Assembly: GCF_029024305.1 (NCBI RefSeq)
Contig: NZ_CP118974.1
Location: 2,077,069 to 2,141,068 of the forward strand
Reading direction: 5' to 3'
From: Mammaliicoccus vitulinus
GTDB lineage: Bacteria; Bacillota; Bacilli; Staphylococcales; Staphylococcaceae
Length of the DNA: 64,000 nt
The notes below the pieces were generated by a model. The model saw nothing but the letters and a program-made list of their open reading frames with translations. It searched no databases and was not told the origin of the DNA. The translations under genes were made by a program, and so were the position numbers. Each line of letters begins with the position of its first letter. The first letter of the stretch is position 1. Shown here one piece after another: positions 1 through 11,368 of the stretch.

Positions 1-1629
<1,629 letters not shown>

Positions 1630-1672
1630 GACTTGTCTTCCTCCTCTAGATAATAGAAAATGCGATATGATT

Positions 1673-1707
1673 AAAAATAAGCGGTGAAGCGATGTGCTCC
1701 CCGCTTA
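1673..1707 (-). terminator. Hairpin with T-run between gapA and pgk (attenuating terminator)
   Basis: On the minus strand TAAGCGG pairs with CCGCTTA around a 16-base interior and is followed directly by TTTTT. It lies inside the otherwise continuous gapA-pgk-tpiA unit, so it may act as a partial terminator or mRNA 3'-end stabiliser that favours gapA. Seen in the sequence; the functional role is inferred. Confidence 0.55.
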
Positions 1708-1743
1708 CTCATAAGCATAACCTATTTAGTTCATTTTTTTAAA

Positions 1744-2754
1744 TTATTTGTTAGCTTGAGCTGCTAAATATTCTAAAGTACGAACTAATTGTGAAGTGTA
1801 AGACATTTCATTGTCATACCAAGATACAGTTTTAACTAATTGACGATCTCCAACAGTCATTACACGAGTTTGAGTTGCATCGAATAATGAACCGTAAGTG
1901 ATACCAATGATATCAGAAGAAACGATTTCGTCTTCAGTGTAACCGAATGAATCATTTGTAGCATTTTTCATAGCTTCATTGATTTCTTCTACTGAAACTT
2001 CTTTGTCTAATACTGCTGTTAATTCTGTTACTGAACCAGTTGCTACTGGTACACGTTGAGCTGATCCATCTAATTTACCTTTTAAGTCTGGGATTACTAA
2101 GCCGATTGCTTTAGCAGCACCAGTTGAGTTAGGTACGATGTTTTGAGCCGCAGCACGAGCACGACGGAAGTCACCTTTAGAATGTGGAGCATCTAAAGTA
2201 TTTTGGTCACCAGTGTAAGCGTGAATAGTCATCATTAGACCTTCAACGATACCGAATTGGTTATTTAATACTTGAGCCATTGGAGCTAAACAGTTAGTTG
2301 TACAAGACGCACCTGAAACGATTTCTTCTGAACCGTCTAATTCGTCATGGTTAACGTTATAAACGATTGTTTTTAAATCGCCTGAAGCTGGAGCTGAAAT
2401 TAATACTTTTTTAGCGCCTGCATCGATGTGAGCTGAAGCTTTTTCTTTATCAGCGAAGAAACCAGTACATTCTAATACTACGTCGATATCTAAATCGCCC
2501 CATGGTAATTCTTTAGGGTTAGGATTTTCGAAAGTTTTGATTTCTTTACCGTTTACGCGGAATCCGCCTTCGATAACTTCTACTTCATCTTTGAAACGAC
2601 CTTGTGTTGAATCGTATTTTAATAAATGAGCTAACATTGCGTCATCTGTTAAATCGTTGATTGCTACTACTTCGATATTTTCTACCTCTTGTAATCTTCT
2701 GAATGCTAAACGACCTATTCTTCCAAAACCATTAATTGCTACTTTAGTTGCCAT
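1744..2754 (-). CDS. gapA: Glyceraldehyde-3-phosphate dehydrogenase (glycolytic, NAD type)
   Basis: Oxidises and phosphorylates glyceraldehyde 3-phosphate to 1,3-bisphosphoglycerate with NAD+. The 336-aa protein has the Rossmann loop INGFGRIG (residues 7-14) and the active-site SGASCTTNC with catalytic Cys151. An Asp at 34 in AINDLTD is consistent with NAD preference. The ATG has a strong AAAGGAGG site. It lies directly downstream of cggR, the gene for its presumed repressor, as in Bacillus and staphylococci, which marks it as the glycolytic GapA rather than the gluconeogenic GapB. Confidence 0.98.
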   Translation of the reverse strand: MATKVAINGFGRIGRLAFRRLQEVENIEVVAINDLTDDAMLAHLLKYDSTQGRFKDEVEVIEGGFRVNGKEIKTFENPNPKELPWGDLDIDVVLECTGFFADKEKASAHIDAGAKKVLISAPASGDLKTIVYNVNHDELDGSEEIVSGASCTTNCLAPMAQVLNNQFGIVEGLMMTIHAYTGDQNTLDAPHSKGDFRRARAAAQNIVPNSTGAAKAIGLVIPDLKGKLDGSAQRVPVATGSVTELTAVLDKEVSVEEINEAMKNATNDSFGYTEDEIVSSDIIGITYGSLFDATQTRVMTVGDRQLVKTVSWYDNEMSYTSQLVRTLEYLAAQANK

Positions 2755-2804
2755 GAATGATGGCCTCCTTTATATTTGTTATTTCAAAAAGGGTTTGAAA
2801 CCTT

Positions 2805-3821
2805 TTATTCCAAGTTAATCATTGCTTTTGCAGCACCTTCATCTGTTATAAGAATGGTGTTCTTAGGTGCTATCTCAAGATAAGCTTTAATTGCTTCTGC
2901 TTTAGAAGCACCTCCCGCTACTGCAAAAATGTTTGTCTTCGTTGCCAAATCTTCTAGTTGCAAACCGATTGTTTTAACACGATGTACGACTTCACCTTTG
3001 GAATCAAAATAATATCCAAAAGCTTCTCCGACTGCATGATGATGTTTCAATTGGCTTAATACTTCTTCAGAAGTCTTTCTTCTTTGTGCCATCTTCAGCG
3101 CATCACCAATACCGTGAATGATAAAATCTGAATGACGTATTGCATCAAGCACCTCAATAACTGCAGGTTCTTTCAACAAAGTTTCATACGAACTTTCGCT
3201 TACTTGATCTGGAACATACAAAACCTTATATGACCCGCCTGTTCGATTTGCCATACTTGCACAAATTGTATTTGCTTGGAATACTACGTTTTCTCCCAAA
3301 CCACCACGCGCTGGCGTGAACAAAATGTCTTTATCTAATGGGTGCAACGACTCACTAACCCTGGCCATTGTAGAACCACCAGTTACTGAAACAGAAGCAT
3401 TATCATATAATGACTGTTCGAGTAATTCAGCTGTCACTGTACCCATTTCTGCTTTAACCGTCTCATCTGAATCTGAATTACCTCTTACTATATGTGCTTT
3501 CACACCATATCGATTAAATATTTCTTCCTCAATATGATTAAAGCTTGAATATAGCGTTAAGTAATGTGATAACGAAGCGAGAATGCGCTCCCCTGTTTCG
3601 GTCAATTTCATACCTGTTGACTGAACGCTGACTAAATCTTGTTGTTTTAAAATTTCTATTTCAGTTCTCAATACCCGCTCAGTAACATTCATAACATCAC
3701 TTAACGTTCTTCGACCAATAGGTTGCTTCTTCTCAATCGTCGATAAAATATTAAAACGTCGATACATCTTGTCAATCAAGTCAGGAACTAGTCTATGTTG
3801 TATCTTCAATAAATCTTCCAT
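2805..3821 (-). CDS. cggR: Central glycolytic genes regulator (SorC family)
   Basis: Transcriptional repressor of the gapA operon, relieved in the family by fructose 1,6-bisphosphate. The protein is 338 aa with an N-terminal winged helix-turn-helix (about residues 15-80) and a C-terminal SorC-type sugar-phosphate domain carrying TGGSTMA and TPARGGLGE. I chose the ATG at 3821 because AAGGAGG sits ten bases upstream; an in-frame TTG two codons earlier would be too close to that site. It is first in the operon and probably autoregulated through the palindrome and GGGAC-N6-CGTC element just upstream. Confidence 0.95.
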   Translation of the reverse strand: MEDLLKIQHRLVPDLIDKMYRRFNILSTIEKKQPIGRRTLSDVMNVTERVLRTEIEILKQQDLVSVQSTGMKLTETGERILASLSHYLTLYSSFNHIEEEIFNRYGVKAHIVRGNSDSDETVKAEMGTVTAELLEQSLYDNASVSVTGGSTMARVSESLHPLDKDILFTPARGGLGENVVFQANTICASMANRTGGSYKVLYVPDQVSESSYETLLKEPAVIEVLDAIRHSDFIIHGIGDALKMAQRRKTSEEVLSQLKHHHAVGEAFGYYFDSKGEVVHRVKTIGLQLEDLATKTNIFAVAGGASKAEAIKAYLEIAPKNTILITDEGAAKAMINLE

Positions 3822-3860
3822 AAACAAGTCGCCTCCTTATAGATTAACAGATGGGCAAAA

Positions 3861-3889
3861 TCTAACCTAGGTTAGACGTTTTTCGTCCC
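3861..3889 (-). promoter_or_regulatory. Candidate CggR operator with perfect palindrome
   Basis: The 16-bp perfect palindrome TCTAACCTAGGTTAGA occupies 3861-3876. Next to it the minus strand reads GGGACGAAAAACGTC (3875-3889), which fits the GGGAC-N6-(T/C)GTC half-repeat known for the Bacillus CggR operator. It lies downstream of the likely start point, matching a roadblock-type operator. The palindrome is observed; which protein binds it is inferred. Confidence 0.65.
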
Positions 3890-3925
3890 ATGCGGGTCAA
3901 AAAAATAATATCTGTTTACAGTTTT

Positions 3926-3954
3926 ATAATACACCCCCCATATAGAGATTGCAA
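3926..3954 (-). promoter_or_regulatory. Promoter of the cggR-gapA operon
   Basis: Minus strand -35 TTGCAA (3949-3954) and -10 TATTAT (3926-3931) with exactly 17 bp between. It is 105 bases upstream of the cggR start and immediately upstream of the operator-like sequence. SigA-type promoter by inspection. Confidence 0.7.
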
Positions 3955-3971
3955 GTTAAAAGCGTCTCACA

Positions 3972-4232
3972 TTAGTTCAAGTCATCATACGCTTCAATCA
4001 AAGTGACAAAATCAATATGCCCTTCTTGCAACACAACACCTTTATACTCAACAACTGGCACTCTTAGCATAAATTTTTCATGTAATGTATCGTCTTCTTC
4101 TATATTAATAGTATCAACCTTAATATCATGATTATATGATTCTTTAAAAAAATCTATTTGTATTTTCGCATCTTCACACAACCCACAATTTAATCCAACA
4201 TAAAATTTGATAGTCATAAAATCATCCTTCAT
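3972..4232 (-). CDS. Glutaredoxin/thioredoxin-fold small protein
   Basis: Small protein (86 aa from the ATG at 4232) of the glutaredoxin-like DUF836 type. MTIKFYVGLNCGLCEDAK has a CxxC pair (CGLC) in the redox position, followed by a strand with RVPV, the conserved cis-proline region of thioredoxin folds. A GGAGG lies nine bases before 4232; an internal ATG at 4217 with AAGGATG is a possible alternative start. A longer reading from 4268 would run into the tRNA-Arg gene and is unlikely. The same gene sits between cggR and clpP in other staphylococci as I recall. Substrate unknown. Confidence 0.8.
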   Translation of the reverse strand: MKDDFMTIKFYVGLNCGLCEDAKIQIDFFKESYNHDIKVDTINIEEDDTLHEKFMLRVPVVEYKGVVLQEGHIDFVTLIEAYDDLN

Positions 4233-4241
4233 TATAATAAG

Positions 4242-4313
4242 CCTCCCCGAGACGAATTGAACGCCCATCTCAAGAACCGGAATCTTGCGTGTTATCCTTT
4301 ACACTACGGAGAG
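4242..4313 (-). tRNA. tRNA-Arg (anticodon CCG)
   Basis: The minus strand folds into a full cloverleaf. A 7-bp acceptor stem pairs CTCTCCG with CGGGGAG (one G-T). The D stem is GTGT/ACAC. The anticodon stem CAAGA/TCTTG holds the loop TTCCGGT with anticodon CCG. The T arm is GGGCG-TTCAATT-CGTCT. The CCA end is not encoded. The tRNA ends 9 bases before the start of the neighbouring redox-protein gene. Confidence 0.93.
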
Positions 4314-4357
4314 TTAAATCTTAATTATTAATTTATATTCACTTAACATCTTACACA

Positions 4358-4363
4358 TATAAT
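4358..4363 (+). promoter_or_regulatory. -10 element TATAAT ahead of the small broken ORF
   Basis: A consensus TATAAT lies 33 bases upstream of the ATG at 4396. No good -35 is visible at 16-18 bp, so this is a weak promoter call. Confidence 0.35.
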
Positions 4364-4395
4364 AGAACTATCAACTATAAGGAGTGAGAAGATTT

Positions 4396-4566
4396 ATGAC
4401 GATTAATCAAGCAGAAAACATCATTAGAAAAAGATGTGAACACTTTAATATATAAGTCACTCAAATCCATTGCACTCAGCTCGTTGATTACGGAAACTAT
4501 TATATCATTTATGCGAACATTGACAACTCATGTCGCAAATTTCCAGTGTATAAATCAGCTATTTAA
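4396..4566 (+). pseudogene. Small ORF interrupted by one in-frame TAA
   Basis: A well placed AAGGAGTGAGAAG site precedes ATG at 4396. The first 19 codons end in TAA at 4453-4455. The same frame then continues open for 36 more codons to TAA at 4564, giving protein-like sequence (DYGNYYIIYANIDNSCRKFP). Read through, it would be a compact 56-residue protein. The simplest reading is a conserved small staphylococcal protein disabled by a single nonsense change. The alternative is a genuine 19-residue peptide. I do not recognise a function. It lies between tRNA-Arg and clpP and shares no features with the CtsR promoter downstream. Confidence 0.5.
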
Positions 4567-4595
4567 GTTATAATATTCATCAGTAGGTCATATAT

Positions 4596-4626
4596 TTTGA
4601 CCATGTTTGACTTTGTAGTGTATGAT
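4596..4626 (+). promoter_or_regulatory. CtsR operator and promoter of clpP
   Basis: TTTGACC (4596-4602), three bases, then TTTGACT (4606-4612): the heptad direct repeat of the CtsR box, read as its complement. The first heptad contains the -35 TTGACC, and TATGAT at 4621-4626 is the -10 at 18 bp. Binding by CtsR would therefore block RNA polymerase, giving heat-shock control of clpP. Confidence 0.88.
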
Positions 4627-4660
4627 ATGGTCATTAAGATATTCAAAGGAGGATTAACTG

Positions 4661-5257
4661 ATGAATTTAATACCAACAGTTATCGAAACAACAAATCGCG
4701 GAGAACGCGCTTATGATATTTACTCACGTTTACTGAAAGACCGCATTATTATGTTAGGTTCAGCTATTGATGACAACGTAGCGAACTCAATCGTATCGCA
4801 ATTATTATTCTTACAAGCACAAGACTCTGAGAAAGATATATACTTATATATCAACTCACCAGGCGGAAGCGTAACAGCTGGTTTCGCTATTTATGATACA
4901 ATTCAACACATCAAACCAGACGTACAAACAATTTGTATCGGTATGGCTGCATCAATGGGTTCATTCCTATTATCAGCTGGTGCAAAAGGTAAACGTTTCG
5001 CACTACCTAACAGTGAAGTAATGATTCACCAACCATTAGGTGGCGCACAAGGACAAGCTACAGAAATCGAAATTGCAGCTCGTCATATTTTACGCACACG
5101 TGAAAAATTAAATAAAATTTTATCTGAAAGAACTGGACAACCAATTGAAAAAATTGAAAAAGACACAGATCGTGATAACTTCTTAACAGCTGAAGAAGCT
5201 AAAGAATATGGTTTAATCGATGATGTTATGCATCCAGAAGATATCAAATCAAATTAA
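4661..5257 (+). CDS. clpP: ATP-dependent Clp protease proteolytic subunit
   Basis: Serine peptidase that forms the tetradecameric barrel served by ClpX and ClpC. The length of 198 aa is standard. The catalytic triad is visible as Ser98 in GMAASMG, His123 in MIHQP and Asp172 in the DRDNF block; the NSPGGS oxyanion loop is at 65-70. A strong AAAGGAGG precedes the ATG. It is monocistronic between a CtsR-type promoter and a strong terminator, so it is expected to be induced by heat and protein-misfolding stress. Confidence 0.98.
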   Translation: MNLIPTVIETTNRGERAYDIYSRLLKDRIIMLGSAIDDNVANSIVSQLLFLQAQDSEKDIYLYINSPGGSVTAGFAIYDTIQHIKPDVQTICIGMAASMGSFLLSAGAKGKRFALPNSEVMIHQPLGGAQGQATEIEIAARHILRTREKLNKILSERTGQPIEKIEKDTDRDNFLTAEEAKEYGLIDDVMHPEDIKSN

Positions 5258-5260
5258 TAT

Positions 5261-5303
5261 AAAAAAAGCATCCGGGACTATAATAGTCTCGGATGCTTTT
5301 TTA
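5261..5303 (+). terminator. clpP terminator
   Basis: AAAAAGCATCC-GGGACTA pairs with TAGTCTC-GGATGCTTTTTT, a long stem with a T-run on the plus strand, beginning five bases after the clpP stop. A-rich on its left side, so it could also work in reverse. Confidence 0.85.
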
Positions 5304-5401
5304 AGTTCATAAACGAAGTTTAAATCCAATACTTTATCAACTTTTCTTAATAAATTTTCATCTATATTAAAAAATATTTTGGTAATATTCGGTATTTTTT
5401 T

Positions 5402-5476
5402 AGCGCTGACTCCTGCGGGAACAGCATGATTCGAAGACTACAGGCTGAGAACATGCCCGCGGAAAGCATGGCATAA
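5402..5476. repeat. Divergent copy of the GC-rich palindromic intergenic element
   Basis: GC-rich stretch in an AT-rich gap with the layout GCGCTGAC, GCGGGAA, then GACTACAGGCT, then CATGCCCGCGG and AAGCATGGC. It matches the order of motifs in the three longer copies near 13.75, 23.04 and 53.35 kb (GTGCTGACGCCC, GACTACAGGCTCGA, AAGCATGC), but its flanking CGATTTTGT ends are missing. No coding potential seen; the rest of 5304-5531 holds nothing I can assign. Confidence 0.6.
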
Positions 5477-5531
5477 AAAAATATATGTGTTCAACGTACT
5501 ATACAATAATAATCAGACTTTCATTTATACC

Positions 5532-6473
5532 TTATTGTATTGTTTCGCCGCTTCTAATTTTCTCTGCCATTTCGTTTAGTTTACGTAGTCTATGGTTTAT
5601 ACCTGATTTAGAAATTTTCCCTGTACTCACCATTTCTCCTAATTCTTTGATAGATACATCTTGGTTATCTATTCTTAATTTCGCTACTTCTCGCAGTCGA
5701 TCTGGTAAATTATCAATTCCAATTTCTTTGTCGATCAGTTGAATACTTTCTACTTGTTTCATTGCGGCACTTACTGTTTTATTTAAATTGGCAGTTTCAC
5801 AATTGACGAGTCTATTTACAGAGTTTCTCATATCACGAATAATTCTAACATCTTCAAATTTCAGTAATGCTTGATAGCCTCCGATTAAACTTAGAAAGTC
5901 AGAGATTTTTTCTGCCTCTTTTAAATAACTTATATATCCTTTTTTGCGTTCTAATTGTTTAGCATTTAAATCGTATTGATTCATAAGCGCTGTCAGATCT
6001 GCTGAGTGCTCTTCATATAAAGAAAATATTTCTAGATGATAAGAAGATGTTTCTGGATTATTGACTGATCCTCCTGCTAGAAAAGCACCTCTTAAATAAC
6101 TTCTTTTACAACAATCATTTTTCAAAATATCTTTGTCGATTACTTGTTTAAATACACCTTCTTGTAAAATACCTAGCTCATCTAATATTTCTTTAGCTTT
6201 TACTTTTATTCTACTGATATATATATTATTTTTCTTAAGTTTCATTTTCTTTCTCACCAATAACTCAACTTCTACTCCGAAGCATTTTTTTATGAGAGAA
6301 AAAATACGACGTGCTATCGCTGCATTTTCAGTTTGTACATTTATGACAAATTGTTGATTAGAAATACTTAAATTACCATTCATTCTAATCAAAGCTGAAA
6401 GTTCTGCCTTTGCGCAACAATCATCTACTTCAATTCTTGTTAGTTCATTTTTCATTTCTGAAGCAAAGCTCAC
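5532..6473 (-). CDS. whiA: DNA-binding protein WhiA
   Basis: Member of the WhiA family (313 aa): an N-terminal LAGLIDADG-homing-endonuclease-like fold ([11 protein letters not shown] onward, about 1-215) joined to a C-terminal helix-turn-helix (about 220-305, [12 protein letters not shown]...[21 protein letters not shown]). In firmicutes it affects cell division and chromosome segregation rather than sporulation. The start is GTG at 6473 after AGGGTGG, giving the usual MSFASE beginning. It is the last gene after rapZ and glmR, but a terminator-like hairpin behind glmR suggests separate expression at least part of the time. Confidence 0.95.
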   Translation of the reverse strand: MSFASEMKNELTRIEVDDCCAKAELSALIRMNGNLSISNQQFVINVQTENAAIARRIFSLIKKCFGVEVELLVRKKMKLKKNNIYISRIKVKAKEILDELGILQEGVFKQVIDKDILKNDCCKRSYLRGAFLAGGSVNNPETSSYHLEIFSLYEEHSADLTALMNQYDLNAKQLERKKGYISYLKEAEKISDFLSLIGGYQALLKFEDVRIIRDMRNSVNRLVNCETANLNKTVSAAMKQVESIQLIDKEIGIDNLPDRLREVAKLRIDNQDVSIKELGEMVSTGKISKSGINHRLRKLNEMAEKIRSGETIQ

Positions 6474-6606
6474 AGCAGACCACCCTTTCTTAATTTATAT
6501 GCACATAAAAATAATGATATGCCTAAAGACATATCATACGTTTTGTATCTATTTTATATTACATGGAATAGCCGGGCGTATCAAGTTTTTCAACTTAAAC
6601 AATTTA

Positions 6607-6756
6607 TTATTTTCTTTTTGTTTCTTTTATGATGCCAAATAACAACATTGCTAAACCAATTACTAAGAAACTTATGCCTATTTGCTGATTAGTCATTAAA
6701 CCAATAAGTAGAAATATGCATCCTACTAATACCATTATGATTTGAACGTTCTTCAT
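6607..6756 (-). CDS. 49-residue two-helix membrane protein
   Basis: Too short for most gene finders, but well formed: GAGGTGATGATTG before the ATG at 6756, 49 codons, stop TAA. The product MKNVQIIMVLVGCIFLLIG...ISFLVIGLAMLLFGIIKETKRK has two hydrophobic segments (about 4-20 and 28-43) separated by a short TNQQ turn and a positive C-terminus, so both ends probably face one side. It lies between glmR and whiA on the same strand. I do not recognise the family; small integral membrane protein of unknown function. Confidence 0.65.
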   Translation of the reverse strand: MKNVQIIMVLVGCIFLLIGLMTNQQIGISFLVIGLAMLLFGIIKETKRK

Positions 6757-6807
6757 CAATCATCACCTCATCTTGAAAGCCCTTACACTAATATTACTTG
6801 ATTTCCA

Positions 6808-6850
6808 TAAAAAAATATAGTTACAACTCATCTAATCGTTGTAACTATAT
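6808..6850 (-). terminator. Terminator after glmR
   Basis: ATATAGTTACAAC and GTTGTAACTATAT form a 13-bp perfect stem around a 10-base loop. On the minus strand the stem is followed by TTTTTT. It begins 8 bases past the glmR stop and separates rapZ-glmR from the small membrane gene and whiA. Confidence 0.8.
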
Positions 6851-6857
6851 CGTTAAT

Positions 6858-7844
6858 TTATTTATCTTTTTTATATTGAATTGTACTAATTTCTCGTAAC
6901 GCAATTTCATATATAAGTTGTGCTAACACTTTGTTGTTATGTCTTATATATTGATGAGGTGTAATACTTACTAAATTATTATCATGGATGCATTGCACAC
7001 CCATTTCTGTTAATTTGTCACCATCAAATTCAACTTGCTTTGCATCTTCTTGTTCGTATCTCAATAAAATTTCTTCATTAAAACGTTTATTTTGACAGAT
7101 TACAAAATCAATAAATTCTTCGCCAACATGATCATGAATAGCTTTCACATGGTCACTAACTGAATAACCTGTTGTTTCGCCCTTTTGAGTCATAAGATTA
7201 CATACATATAATCTTTCAGCTTCAGTATTTATAATAGCATCTTTAACTTTATTTAAAATCAAATTAGGCATTATACTCGTATATAACGAACCAGGTCCCA
7301 TCACAATTAAATCTGCTTCTTCAATTGCATCAATGGCCTCTTTCATTGGTTCAATATCTTCAGGCGTTAAAAATACTTTTTCAATTTTCTTTGACGTTTT
7401 AGGAATATTAGACTCTCCAACTATAATCTCACCGTCTGACATCACAGCATTTAATACAACACTTTTAGTCGTAGATGGAATGACTTGGCCTTTAATATTT
7501 AAAATTTTACTTAATTCTTTAACTGCATGACCAAAATCATTCGTTATATTCGTCATAGCTGCTAATAGTAAATTTCCTATAGAGTGTCCGCCTATCTTTT
7601 CTTCTTCAAAACGGTATTGAAACAGTTGTTCAAGCATAGGTTCAGTATCACTTAAAGCTGCTAGCACGTTTCTAATATCTCCAGGAGCAGGTATATCCAT
7701 CACATCACGAATTTTACCTGTACTGCCGCCATCGTCTGCAACTGTTACGATAGCTGTAATATCTATTTGATACTCTTTCAGTCCTCTCGCTAATACTGAA
7801 AGTCCTGTTCCGCCTCCAATTAAGACGACTTTTAATTTTTTCAT
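6858..7844 (-). CDS. glmR: Gluconeogenesis factor GlmR (YvcK)
   Basis: YvcK/GlmR family protein (328 aa) that binds UDP-sugars and in Bacillus promotes GlmS activity, steering carbon into cell-wall precursors; needed on gluconeogenic carbon sources. It resembles 2-phospho-L-lactate transferase CofD. GGGTGLS at residues 10-16 and GPGSLYTS near 180 are the ligand-binding loops. The start ATG overlaps the rapZ stop as ATGA, so the two are translationally coupled. That partner, RapZ, also acts on amino-sugar supply in other bacteria. Confidence 0.93.
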   Translation of the reverse strand: MKKLKVVLIGGGTGLSVLARGLKEYQIDITAIVTVADDGGSTGKIRDVMDIPAPGDIRNVLAALSDTEPMLEQLFQYRFEEEKIGGHSIGNLLLAAMTNITNDFGHAVKELSKILNIKGQVIPSTTKSVVLNAVMSDGEIIVGESNIPKTSKKIEKVFLTPEDIEPMKEAIDAIEEADLIVMGPGSLYTSIMPNLILNKVKDAIINTEAERLYVCNLMTQKGETTGYSVSDHVKAIHDHVGEEFIDFVICQNKRFNEEILLRYEQEDAKQVEFDGDKLTEMGVQCIHDNNLVSITPHQYIRHNNKVLAQLIYEIALREISTIQYKKDK

Positions 7845-8746
7845 TTTTTCTTTTTACTTTCAATATGTGCATCGCGATGTGACGTATACACAACATAGTC
7901 AAAGTTCTCTTTAATATCTTCTCCTAAACGTTTTGCAAGTGCAACTGATCTATGTTGACCACCTGTACATCCTATAGCAATTGTTAATTGGGATTTACCT
8001 TCTTTTTTGTAACCTGGCAACATAAACATTAATAATTCACTAAATTTTTTATAAAATGTATTTGTTTCTTTCCATTTCATAACATATTGGTAAACTTCAT
8101 CATCTAGACCAGTCAACGGTCTTAATTCATCTACATAGTATGGGTTAGGTAAAAACCTTACATCAAATACGATATCTGCATCGATGGGCATTCCATGTTT
8201 GAAACCAAAACTTAACACTCGAACTTGGAATGTTGTAGAAGGATCTTTTTCAAACGTTGCAATCAATTCTTGTTTTAATGCTTTAGGTTTCTTTTCAGTA
8301 GTATCTATTACAAAGTTGCTGATACCTTTTATATCACCTAATAATTCTCTCTCTTGTTCAATAGCTGATAATAAGCTACCTTTCTCACTTAGAGGATGTG
8401 TTCTTCTTGTTTCTTTATATCGCGAAATCAATTTTTTATCATTTGCTTCTAAAAATAAAATATCTACAATAACTCTTTTTTCACTTTGTATATAATCTAG
8501 TTCTTCTCTTAAGTCACCAAAGAAATCTTTACCTCTTAAATCAATACCTATTGCAACTTTGGATAAAGACGGATTACCTTGATCCATTAAGTCTACAAAC
8601 TTTTGCAATAAAATTGGTGGTAAATTATCAACGCAAAAATATCCTAAATCTTCTAACGCTTGTAATGCGACTGATTTTCCCGCACCAGACATACCAGTTA
8701 CAACGAGCAATTCATTTTTTACATTACTTTTATCGATAGGTTGCAT
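7841..8746 (-). CDS. rapZ: RNase adapter / nucleotide-binding protein RapZ (YvcJ)
   Basis: 301-aa P-loop protein. Walker A is GMSGAGKS at residues 18-25; the C-terminal domain has [11 protein letters not shown], the hallmark of the RapZ sensing domain. In E. coli it directs decay of the GlmZ small RNA; in Bacillus YvcJ hydrolyses GTP and influences competence, so the exact role here is open. ATG follows AAAGGAG. First gene of the rapZ-glmR pair. Confidence 0.93.
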   Translation of the reverse strand: MQPIDKSNVKNELLVVTGMSGAGKSVALQALEDLGYFCVDNLPPILLQKFVDLMDQGNPSLSKVAIGIDLRGKDFFGDLREELDYIQSEKRVIVDILFLEANDKKLISRYKETRRTHPLSEKGSLLSAIEQERELLGDIKGISNFVIDTTEKKPKALKQELIATFEKDPSTTFQVRVLSFGFKHGMPIDADIVFDVRFLPNPYYVDELRPLTGLDDEVYQYVMKWKETNTFYKKFSELLMFMLPGYKKEGKSQLTIAIGCTGGQHRSVALAKRLGEDIKENFDYVVYTSHRDAHIESKKKK

Positions 8747-8875
8747 AACACTTCTCCTTTAACGATCATATATACCTTTATCTTACATGATAATACGATA
8801 AAAAACATTAATTAAATGGCTGTTCAACTGTGTAATCATCAGTAACAACGAGTATTTGTAATCAAAAAATGCACA

Positions 8876-8906
8876 TAAAAAAACTGTCGACTTTATCGAC
8901 AGTTTT
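8876..8906 (-). terminator. trxB terminator
   Basis: AAAACTGTCGA and TCGACAGTTTT form an 11-bp stem with a four-base loop. Minus strand continues with a T-run. It starts a few bases after the trxB stop. Confidence 0.85.
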
Positions 8907-8912
8907 GTTGAA

Positions 8913-9860
<948 letters not shown>

Positions 9861-9923
9861 TTATAAACTGCCTCCTCTTATTAATTCAGTAGAATTGTAC
9901 ATCAATATATTTATTAAGTATAA

Positions 9924-11360
9924 CTATATGCTCACTATAGCATTAATTGCTTTATTCAAGCGATACGTCGTAATATTGAATGAATTTTTAATTTCTTTTT
10001 TGGTTATTTTTATATTTAACATTTTTAAATAAATATATACTGAGGCTGCTACGTAATGATCAACTGTTTCAATTGATTCATTATCTGCAATTAACATCTC
10101 AGCATGTTCAATCCATGATACGAATAATTCTTTTCCATAATGTTGATATTCTGATTGTTCAATGAGTTTCATACCTTTATCAATAAAGCCTATCTTATTA
10201 AGATGAAGTTTTTGAAAAGTATACGTTATATATAACCTTTCGTAATCAGGTAAATTTTCTAGAACTTCCCATACTTCATGAGACATCACGAGTTCACGAT
10301 GTTTCATATGACCTAATAAAAATATGCCATACAATCTATATCTGTAGTCTTCATCTTTTAATAACGGTAACACATGACTATCTAACATATCTTTAAGTTC
10401 ATCAATTTTCCATGGTGGTAATTGACTATGATATTGTACACTATCCTCAAATCTCTGCCAATGTCTTTTCGCTTCTTCTTCATAACCTAAATGATAATAA
10501 TTATAACTTAACGCATGATGAAGTTGTGGCATAGAAGCTTGTGCTTTTTTCAAAAGTGGCACTAGTAGTTGATTAGAAGGTTTATGTTTTCCTAAATAGC
10601 TTAAAACGACACCTAACTTAAAAGATTCTTCATCGTTAATCGGATGTAATTTACTTAATTGATCTAAATATAGCTTAAAACGTTCCATCTGTTCTGTGTT
10701 GTATAATAACAAAGTCATATGGCATAAAGCATATATGTCTGACGGATTGTCTTCCAATATAGTTTGAAGCAAAGCCTCTGCCTCTTCATATTGGTTATTG
10801 TATAGCATCGACATCGCTTTTAAATTCATAATATGCTGATCTTCTTGCATCGTCGCACGTTGTCTCTCTATAAAATCGTTCGCTTCTTGTAATTTACCTT
10901 TGGAGAATAAATATTGAAAAATATGCTGTATGACAAAGCGCTCTGCTTCTTCTTCAACGGCAGTTTGGTTATCATACTTCACTTCGAACATTTGAATCAT
11001 TTCTTCAAAATAATCTTGATCGTCTTCTTCTGTTACATAACGTAACCCGAATAAAAATGCCTTATTAGGCTCATTTGTCTTCATAAACATTTGACTTAAA
11101 TAAAAATAATAATCCGTAACAAAATTATCTTTCGCAATTTGATCATACATCATTTCTTCTGCTTTTGTAGTTTGGTTAAGCTCCACAAGGCATTCAGCAT
11201 AAGGCGGTATAATAACAAAATCATCAGGTGATAGTTCAAGTGCTTTTTTAAATAAAGACTCGGCATACACAAAATCTTGTTGTCTCATTTTCTCCATCGC
11301 TTTATGATAGTAGAAGTCTTTATCAAACTTTACGTGTATTATATTTGAATTGTCTCCCAA
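9924..11360 (-). CDS. Tetratricopeptide-repeat protein (YvcD-like)
   Basis: 478-aa cytosolic protein made almost entirely of helical TPR-type repeats, clearest at residues 17-60 (KAMEKMRQQDFVYAESLFKKALELSPDD) and 150-230. No signal peptide or membrane segment. The start is TTG at 11360 preceded by GGTGAG, with no better ATG. Homologues sit between lgt and trxB in bacilli and staphylococci; they are taken as protein-interaction scaffolds with no proven partner. It starts 8 bases after the acyltransferase stop, indicating one transcript. Confidence 0.82.
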   Translation of the reverse strand: MGDNSNIIHVKFDKDFYYHKAMEKMRQQDFVYAESLFKKALELSPDDFVIIPPYAECLVELNQTTKAEEMMYDQIAKDNFVTDYYFYLSQMFMKTNEPNKAFLFGLRYVTEEDDQDYFEEMIQMFEVKYDNQTAVEEEAERFVIQHIFQYLFSKGKLQEANDFIERQRATMQEDQHIMNLKAMSMLYNNQYEEAEALLQTILEDNPSDIYALCHMTLLLYNTEQMERFKLYLDQLSKLHPINDEESFKLGVVLSYLGKHKPSNQLLVPLLKKAQASMPQLHHALSYNYYHLGYEEEAKRHWQRFEDSVQYHSQLPPWKIDELKDMLDSHVLPLLKDEDYRYRLYGIFLLGHMKHRELVMSHEVWEVLENLPDYERLYITYTFQKLHLNKIGFIDKGMKLIEQSEYQHYGKELFVSWIEHAEMLIADNESIETVDHYVAASVYIYLKMLNIKITKKEIKNSFNITTYRLNKAINAIVSI

Positions 11361-11368
11361 CGACTAAC

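Noticed and set aside
4242-4313. tRNA-Arg as an integration site for a prophage or island
   Set aside because: No integrase gene and no duplicated tRNA end are visible on either side; the flanks are core genes.
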